From Gemmatimonadales bacterium (GTDB lineage Bacteria; Gemmatimonadota; Gemmatimonadetes; Palauibacterales; Palauibacteraceae), in the NCBI GenBank assembly GCA_009840115.1, contig VXOJ01000051.1, positions 1 to 36,208 on the forward strand: a DNA stretch of 36,208 bases. Direction: 5' to 3'. This document shows positions 31,353 to 36,208 of the stretch, one piece after another (position 1 is the stretch's first letter; every line of letters starts with the position of its first letter). A program made the translations under genes and the position numbers. The notes under the pieces are model-generated. The model saw nothing but the letters and a program-made list of their open reading frames with translations. It was not told the origin of the DNA and made no database searches.

Positions 31353-33316
31353 GACTTTTCCCTCTTCCCGCTGTCGGAGCGTTTCTCCTCCGCATCCGTC
31401 GCGGCGGGGGCCCACGGGTCGTCGATGCCGGCGCCGGGGCACGAGTCGCCGGTGTCGAGGAAGTGCGTGTGGAGGCACTCGAGCGTCGCGCCGAGACCGG
31501 TCAGCAGTTCGACGGTTTCCGGGTACGGGACGCGGGTGAAGAACCCGGCCCGGCCGCCGCGCGCCATGTCCGCCGTGGACTGTCCGAGGCGGGTGATCGC
31601 GCTGACGTCCCCGCCCTGCGACACGAGGTATTCGATGAGTTCGTTGTCGCCGCGGGAGGCGGCGTAGTGCATCGGCGTATAGAGCCACGAGTCGCGCTGG
31701 TCGACGTCCGCGCCGAGTTCCTCGATCAGGTACTTCACGGCGGGGATGAACTGGTCGGGCCGGTTGCGGACGCTGAAGGCCCCGAGACCCAGGTAGCCTC
31801 CGCCCGCGGCGGCGTGGATCGGCCATGCGTTGGGCGCGCCCTCGGGGATCCAGGGCAGCGCGGAATCCTCCTGCTGCCGGCCGTCCTGCTGCCGACGCTC
31901 GCGCATTCCGACCTCGGGCCAGCGCGTCGGAATGTTCGGATCCGCGCCGTGCGCGACGAGGAGCTTCATCGCCTCGAGATCCTGAGCGAAGGCGGCCCGC
32001 CAGAACGGCGTCGCCCCCGTGAGGTCGATCCCCATCTTCGTGAGGCCGTATTCCCAGTACCACAGGTGCGTGTTCAGGCGCGGGTTGGGATCGGCTCCGG
32101 CCTCGAGCAGCGCGCGGAGCACGTCCATGTGCCCGGCGTCCTGCAGGTCCTGCGCGCGCGGCTGCGGGTAGTTGGACTTCGGCGCCCACTGCGTCTGGAG
32201 GACGGCGAAGAGAGGCGTGGCCCCGTCCGTCGAGGCGGCGAGATCGGGATCGGCCCCGCGCTCGATGAGGGCGAGCGCGAGGTCGAACTGGCCATTGAGT
32301 ACCGCCATGAGGAGCGGACTCGTGGCGTCCGCGCTCGCCTGGTCGATATCCGCGCCCCCGTCGAGGAGGGCGGTCGCCGCCTCGATGTGGCCCTCGCGGG
32401 CGGCGTGCAGCAGCGCGGTCATGCCGCCGGTCCGGCCCACGAGCACCTCGCGGTACGGGGGACGGATGAGGTCGGGGCCGCCCGGATAGTCCGGCCCCAC
32501 GCGGCCCAGCGAATGGGCGCTGACGTCGCCGACATCGAAGCCGGAGCGGAGGAACTCGCGCTGGGCGCGGATCGCCGCCTGCACATGGGCCGGGCTCGGC
32601 TCGCCCGGCCACTCGGCTTCGGGGTCCACCTCGGGCCCGTACGGGCCGAGCGTTTCTCGCGGCGCGCCGATGAGGTCGCGCATGCGGCGGTTGGCCTCAC
32701 GGTCCAGCGCCAGGCTGGGCAGGACGTCGACCACGGCGGTCGCGATGCCGGGGTCGGCGCCGGCTTCGAGCAGTGCGGCGGTGGCGGCGGGACGGTTCGC
32801 GGCGGCGGCGAACATCAGGGGTGTCTGCCCCGCCGACCCCTCCCGGGCGTTCGGATCGGCGCCGTGGTCGAGCAGCGCGGCCACGGCCGACCGGCCGTCC
32901 ACGGCGGCGGCGGCGAGGTGCAGCGCGGTCACGCCGCTGTTCGTCGTTGCGGCGTTCGGGTCGGCCCCGGCCTCGAGCAGGAGCGCGACGACAGGCCCGT
33001 GCCCTCCGCGGGCGGCGAGGTGCAGCGGCGCATAGCGGCCGATCCGCGTCCCGGCGTCGACCGCCGCGCCCGCATCGATCAGCGCCCGGGCCACGGCCGC
33101 GTGGCCGCGCTCGGCGGCGAAGTGCAGCGCGGTCATCCCGTCGCCCCGCGCCGCGTTCACGTCCGCGCCCTCCGCCACGAGCGCGCGCACGACCTCCGCC
33201 GCCCCGTCGCGCGCCGCTTCGAGCAGCCGGTCGCTGGAGGTCGCCCCCTCCTGCGCGGCCGAACCCACCGGGAGGAGCGCCGAAACCAGGAGCGCCGCCG
33301 CAATCCCGTTTCTCAT
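31349..33316 (-). CDS. Exported ankyrin-repeat protein
   Basis: A 655-residue protein with a Sec signal peptide (MRNGIAAALLVSALLPVGSAAQ). About eleven ankyrin repeats follow in blocks: five at about 28-200, an insert of about 110 residues, four at about 305-480, then two near 540-620. Typical units are MTALHFAAERGHAAVARALIDAGA and TPMHYAASRGDNELIEYLVSQGGDV. Ankyrins are usually cytoplasmic, so export implies a periplasmic protein-binding scaffold, plausibly for its operon partners. Two Cys near the C-terminus (CLHTHFLDTGDSC) could form a disulfide. Both ends overlap neighbours by ATGA, so its synthesis is coupled to the DUF1552 gene before it and the NHL gene after it. Confidence 0.9.
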   Translation of the reverse strand: MRNGIAAALLVSALLPVGSAAQEGATSSDRLLEAARDGAAEVVRALVAEGADVNAARGDGMTALHFAAERGHAAVARALIDAGAAVDAGTRIGRYAPLHLAARGGHGPVVALLLEAGADPNAATTNSGVTALHLAAAAVDGRSAVAALLDHGADPNAREGSAGQTPLMFAAAANRPAATAALLEAGADPGIATAVVDVLPSLALDREANRRMRDLIGAPRETLGPYGPEVDPEAEWPGEPSPAHVQAAIRAQREFLRSGFDVGDVSAHSLGRVGPDYPGGPDLIRPPYREVLVGRTGGMTALLHAAREGHIEAATALLDGGADIDQASADATSPLLMAVLNGQFDLALALIERGADPDLAASTDGATPLFAVLQTQWAPKSNYPQPRAQDLQDAGHMDVLRALLEAGADPNPRLNTHLWYWEYGLTKMGIDLTGATPFWRAAFAQDLEAMKLLVAHGADPNIPTRWPEVGMRERRQQDGRQQEDSALPWIPEGAPNAWPIHAAAGGGYLGLGAFSVRNRPDQFIPAVKYLIEELGADVDQRDSWLYTPMHYAASRGDNELIEYLVSQGGDVSAITRLGQSTADMARGGRAGFFTRVPYPETVELLTGLGATLECLHTHFLDTGDSCPGAGIDDPWAPAATDAEEKRSDSGKREKS

Positions 33317-34710
33317 CGCGCCGCCTCGAGCGGGAACGCCCCGTCGCTGTCGCCGAAGGAGGCCATCTCCGGGTGTCCGATCTTCCGCATGAGGCTCACG
33401 AAGGCGTTCGCCATCGGCGTCCCGTCCGGGGCCCGCAGGTGGACGCCACCTTCGAGCGCGCCGTTCGCCCCGCCCATGAGCAGCAGCGGCGCGCGCCGGT
33501 GGTTGTGCAGGTTCCCGTCCGCCATCGGCGACCCCCACACGATCGCCGTCTTGTCGAGCAGCGACGCCTCGCCCTCCATCGTGTCCCGCATCTTCTCCAG
33601 GAAGTACGCGACCTGCCCCAGCCGGTACGTGTTGATCTTGTTGAAGTCCATGATGTCCTCGGGGACGTTCCCGTGGTGCGAGGCCCCGTGGACGGACTTC
33701 GTCGTCCCGCTCTCCGGGAAGGTCCGGTTGGACTGGTCGAAGCCGGTCTTGAAGGTGATGATGCGCGTGAGATCGGTCTGCAGTGCGAGCAGTTGCAGGT
33801 CGAACATGAGCTGCATGTGCTCCTCGAAGGAGTCCGGCACTCCGGAGGGCGCCTCCGGCATCTCCCGCTCTTCCCCGCTCGCGTTGCGCGCCTCGACGAG
33901 CTGGATCCGCCGCTCGATCTCGCGGATGTGTTCGACGTATTCGTCCAGCGCGACCCGGTCCGCCGCGCCCAGGCTCCTCCTGAGTCGGGCGACCTCGGTT
34001 GCGATCCAGTCGATCATGCTGCGGTCCGTGCGGCGCCGCGCCGCGCGGTCTTCGGCCGAGTCTCCGGCGCCGAACAGGCGCTCGAACACGACGCGCGGCT
34101 CCCGGATCGCCGGCAGCGGCTGGTTCGGCGACGCCCACGCGAGCGACGTCGTGTACGCGCAGTGGTAGTTGTAGGCGCAGCCCCCGCCGCGATCGATCCC
34201 CTCGATGCAGAGTTCGAGCGAGGGGAGCACCGTCTCGCGCCCGAAGCGCTGCGCGTGCAACTGGTCGAGCGAGGTGCCGAGGAAGATGTCCGACCCCTGC
34301 GTCTGCTTCGGGTGCGCCTGGGTGAGGAACACCGCCGTCGAACGGTCGTGGTCGCCGCCGATCTCCTCCGCCCGAAACGCCTCCGCCGAGCGGCAGTCCG
34401 TGTTGCTCACGATCGTCATGTGCTCGCGGAACGCCTCCAGCGGCCGGAGCTGGCTGTCCGTCACCAGCTCGAAGTCGCGCCCGGTCGTCGCCGGCGCGAA
34501 CAGGTGCCGCTCGTCGCCCCAGTCGCTCGAGCCCGCCACCCCCATCGACTCCTCGATGCAGACGAGGCGCGTGAACTCCGCCGCCTTCATCGGGTCGGCC
34601 CACAGCCGCCCCGCGGGAACCATCGCGTCGAGCAGGGGCAGCGCGACGCCGGCGCCGGCACCCCGCAGGAAGGTGCGGCGCGAGAGGTGTGTGCCTGTGA
34701 TGAAGTTCAT
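33313..34710 (-). CDS. DUF1552 protein with Tat signal
   Basis: A 465-residue protein with a twin-arginine signal (SRRTFLRGAGAGVALPLLDA, residues 10-29), meaning folded export to the periplasm. The body has the DUF1552 features SNTDCRSAEAF, FLGTSLDQLHAQRFG, YNYHCAYTTSLAW, RVVFERLFG, KTGFDQSNRTFPESG, SVHGASHHGNV and KTAIVWGSPMADGNLHNHRRAPLLLMG. These suggest a relative of the alkaline-phosphatase/sulfatase-like DUF1501 group, but activity is unproven. DUF1552 genes regularly follow DUF1592 genes, as here, with ATGA overlaps on both sides. Confidence 0.92.
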   Translation of the reverse strand: MNFITGTHLSRRTFLRGAGAGVALPLLDAMVPAGRLWADPMKAAEFTRLVCIEESMGVAGSSDWGDERHLFAPATTGRDFELVTDSQLRPLEAFREHMTIVSNTDCRSAEAFRAEEIGGDHDRSTAVFLTQAHPKQTQGSDIFLGTSLDQLHAQRFGRETVLPSLELCIEGIDRGGGCAYNYHCAYTTSLAWASPNQPLPAIREPRVVFERLFGAGDSAEDRAARRRTDRSMIDWIATEVARLRRSLGAADRVALDEYVEHIREIERRIQLVEARNASGEEREMPEAPSGVPDSFEEHMQLMFDLQLLALQTDLTRIITFKTGFDQSNRTFPESGTTKSVHGASHHGNVPEDIMDFNKINTYRLGQVAYFLEKMRDTMEGEASLLDKTAIVWGSPMADGNLHNHRRAPLLLMGGANGALEGGVHLRAPDGTPMANAFVSLMRKIGHPEMASFGDSDGAFPLEAAR

Positions 34711-36208
34711 GATCCCTCCACTTCTTCCACGGCGGGCGCGGGACGCGCCAGGCGGAAGGCGTCGCTGTTCACGACGCCGAGGATGAACGAGGACATGCGA
34801 TAGTCGTTGGCTTCCGCTTCGCGTGCGATGGCCCGGATCCCGGGCTGGTCGAAGTACTCCGCGCGGCGCCCGATCGCGTACGCGAGCAGGTGCGCCGTGA
34901 AGTTCCGGACGAGCGGGACCGGCCGCTTCATGAGGAGGTCGACCAGCTCCGCCGGCGTGCTCACGTCGGACCCGTCGTAGAAGGTCCCTCGCGTGTCGAG
35001 CGCGACGCCGTTCTCGCGCACCCGCACCTGTCCCGTCACGTCGTAGTTGTCGAGCGCGAGCCCGATCGGGTCCATGAACCGGTGGCAGGCGCGGCACGTC
35101 GGATTGGCCGCGTGCATTTCCAGGCGTTCGCGCGTCGTGAGCAGCCGCCCGCCCCGGGCGGATTCCGTGTCGTCGAAGGCGGGGATGTTGGGCGGCGGGG
35201 GCGGAGGCGGCGTGCCCATGAGCACCTCCATCACCCATTTCCCGCGCAGCACCGGCGACGTGCGCGCGGACATCGACGTGAGGAGCAGCACGCTCCCGTG
35301 CCCCAGCACCCCACGCCGGCTGTCGTCCGGATATGTCACCCGCCGGAACCCGGGTCCCGAGACGCCCGGAATCCCGTAGTGCCCGGCGAGGCGCTCGTTC
35401 AGGAAGGTGTAGTCCGCCGTGAACAGCTCGAGCAGGCTCCGGTCTTCGCGCACGAGGTGATCGAAGAAGAGCTGCGTCTCCCGGACCAGGTCCTCGCGAA
35501 GCTGGCCGGTGAAGTCCGGATAGAGGTACGGCTCGGGCTGGTTGTCCTCCGCGTCCTGAAGCCGCAGCCACTGCGAGGCGAAGCGCGTCGAGAGCGCCTC
35601 CGCGCGCGGGTCCGCCAGCATCCGCCGCACCTGCGCCTCGAGGACCGCCGGATCCGACAGCCGCTCTTCCGCCGCCAGCGTCAGTAGTTCGTCATCCGGG
35701 CTCGCCGCCCAGAGGAAGAAGGAGAGGCGCGACGCGAGGTCCACGTCCGCGATCCGGTAGCTCTCACCGGGCGCGGCTTCGGGCGGCGCCTGCTCGAGAC
35801 GGAAGATGAAGGATGGGCTGGCGAGAATCGCCTGCAGCGCAGTCCGAACGCCGACCTCGAAGCCCTCTTCGGCCGCGGCGTCATCGTAGAAGGCCATCGG
35901 CCCCGCGACATCGTCCTCCGTCACCGGCCGCCGGTACGCCGCTCGCGCGAGCCGGCTCACGATCGACGCCGCGCACGCCCGAGCTTCATCAGATGTCGCG
36001 GCCACCACACCCTCCGCCCCGCTCCGTCCCGGGTGGCAGTGGAAGACCTTGCGGCGGCTCGCCGTCTCGGAGAGTCCCCCGCTGCGGCGGGGACCCGTGA
36101 CCATCAGCTCGCTCAGGTGGGGGAGCGCCGTGATCCCGTAGTTCGCCCACGCTTGGGAGTCCTCGCCTCCGACGAAGGACCAGCCCGGCGTCTTCAGGCG
36201 GTCCTCGT
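34707..36208 (-). CDS. DUF1592/DUF1588/DUF1585 haem-motif protein (5' end beyond window)
   Basis: At least 500 residues, open to the window edge; the in-frame codons from 36208 to 36105 read as protein (GWSFVGGEDSQAWANYGITA). DUF1592 shows RLARAAYRRPVTEDDVAG and LQAILASPSFIFRLE. DUF1588 shows the VLLLTSMSARTSPVLRGKWV block, the Pro run GTPPPPPPPNIPAFDD and a CRACH haem-c motif followed by FMDPIGLALDNYD. DUF1585 closes it (LLMKRPVPLVRNFTAHLLAYAIGR). Such proteins usually begin with a signal peptide and cytochrome c domain, expected outside the window. They are frequent in Planctomycetota, Acidobacteriota and Gemmatimonadota; the function is unknown. The start codon at 36104 is internal and not real. 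Confidence 0.9.
   Translation of the reverse strand, partial: EDRLKTPGWSFVGGEDSQAWANYGITALPHLSELMVTGPRRSGGLSETASRRKVFHCHPGRSGAEGVVAATSDEARACAASIVSRLARAAYRRPVTEDDVAGPMAFYDDAAAEEGFEVGVRTALQAILASPSFIFRLEQAPPEAAPGESYRIADVDLASRLSFFLWAASPDDELLTLAAEERLSDPAVLEAQVRRMLADPRAEALSTRFASQWLRLQDAEDNQPEPYLYPDFTGQLREDLVRETQLFFDHLVREDRSLLELFTADYTFLNERLAGHYGIPGVSGPGFRRVTYPDDSRRGVLGHGSVLLLTSMSARTSPVLRGKWVMEVLMGTPPPPPPPNIPAFDDTESARGGRLLTTRERLEMHAANPTCRACHRFMDPIGLALDNYDVTGQVRVRENGVALDTRGTFYDGSDVSTPAELVDLLMKRPVPLVRNFTAHLLAYAIGRRAEYFDQPGIRAIAREAEANDYRMSSFILGVVNSDAFRLARPAPAVEEVEGS

Noticed and set aside
31463..34168. A 901-codon open frame on the plus strand opposite the ankyrin and DUF1552 genes
   Set aside because: High GC leaves antisense frames free of stops; the translation is Arg/Ala/Gly-rich with no domain, while the minus strand has clear ankyrin and DUF1552 homology.
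1..36208. tRNA, rRNA, insertion sequences, prophage or integrase genes
   Set aside because: None recognised on reading the intergenic gaps and coding frames; all gaps are under about 135 bp.

Overview
This is a high-GC bacterial segment, about 36 kb, almost entirely coding, with short intergenic gaps and several 4-bp ATGA start/stop overlaps. The gene style suggests a Gemmatimonadota or similar lineage: many secreted lipoproteins, an S9 peptidase, 6-bladed propellers, a BIG2/LRR lipoprotein, and a DUF1592/DUF1552 pair. A marine or sponge-associated relative would fit the taurine genes and the plant-type LRR and ankyrin proteins. No rRNA, tRNA or marker gene is present, so the taxonomy is inference only. 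No insertion sequence, prophage or CRISPR array was seen.

Left part (1-10.6 kb): the 3' part of an agmatinase-type ureohydrolase is followed by a minus-strand series: aldo/keto reductase, a 4-TM membrane protein, a VOC protein, a CPBP membrane protease and a DUF4328 protein. An SDR oxidoreductase then diverges from an M20 deacylase across a 72-bp gap carrying a direct repeat. A DUF3667 zinc-ribbon membrane protein lies just downstream of a large secreted S9 peptidase.

Middle (10.6-16.4 kb): here are a decayed Erm/KsgA-type rRNA dimethyltransferase with an internal deletion, a FitAB-like toxin-antitoxin pair with a perfect 17-bp palindrome in its promoter, a secreted propeller protein, a SAM methyltransferase, and a probable iron-regulated pair. 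That pair is an HhH lipoprotein and a PepSY membrane protein behind a Fur-box-like site.

Centre (16.4-24 kb), the most interesting region: a minus-strand operon of xsc (sulfoacetaldehyde acetyltransferase), tpa (taurine-pyruvate aminotransferase) and a cytoplasmic reductive-dehalogenase-like double [4Fe-4S] protein, whose ATG directly abuts the tpa stop codon. It is divergent from an exported YtcJ-like amidohydrolase lipoprotein and an AGCS sodium/amino-acid symporter. A 21-bp near-perfect tandem repeat (period 23) lies in the shared promoter region. Together they could release, import and degrade taurine or a conjugated or halogenated taurine derivative. The taurine steps rest on strong family resemblance; the link to the other three proteins is inference from position.

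Right part (24-36.2 kb): an ABC ATPase/permease pair is followed by a 1043-residue lipoprotein combining BIG2, about 14 plant-type LRRs and a metzincin protease. The end is a minus-strand, translationally coupled series: DUF1592/1588 haem-motif protein (cut by the window end), Tat-exported DUF1552, exported ankyrin protein, NHL lipoprotein and LVIVD lipoprotein.
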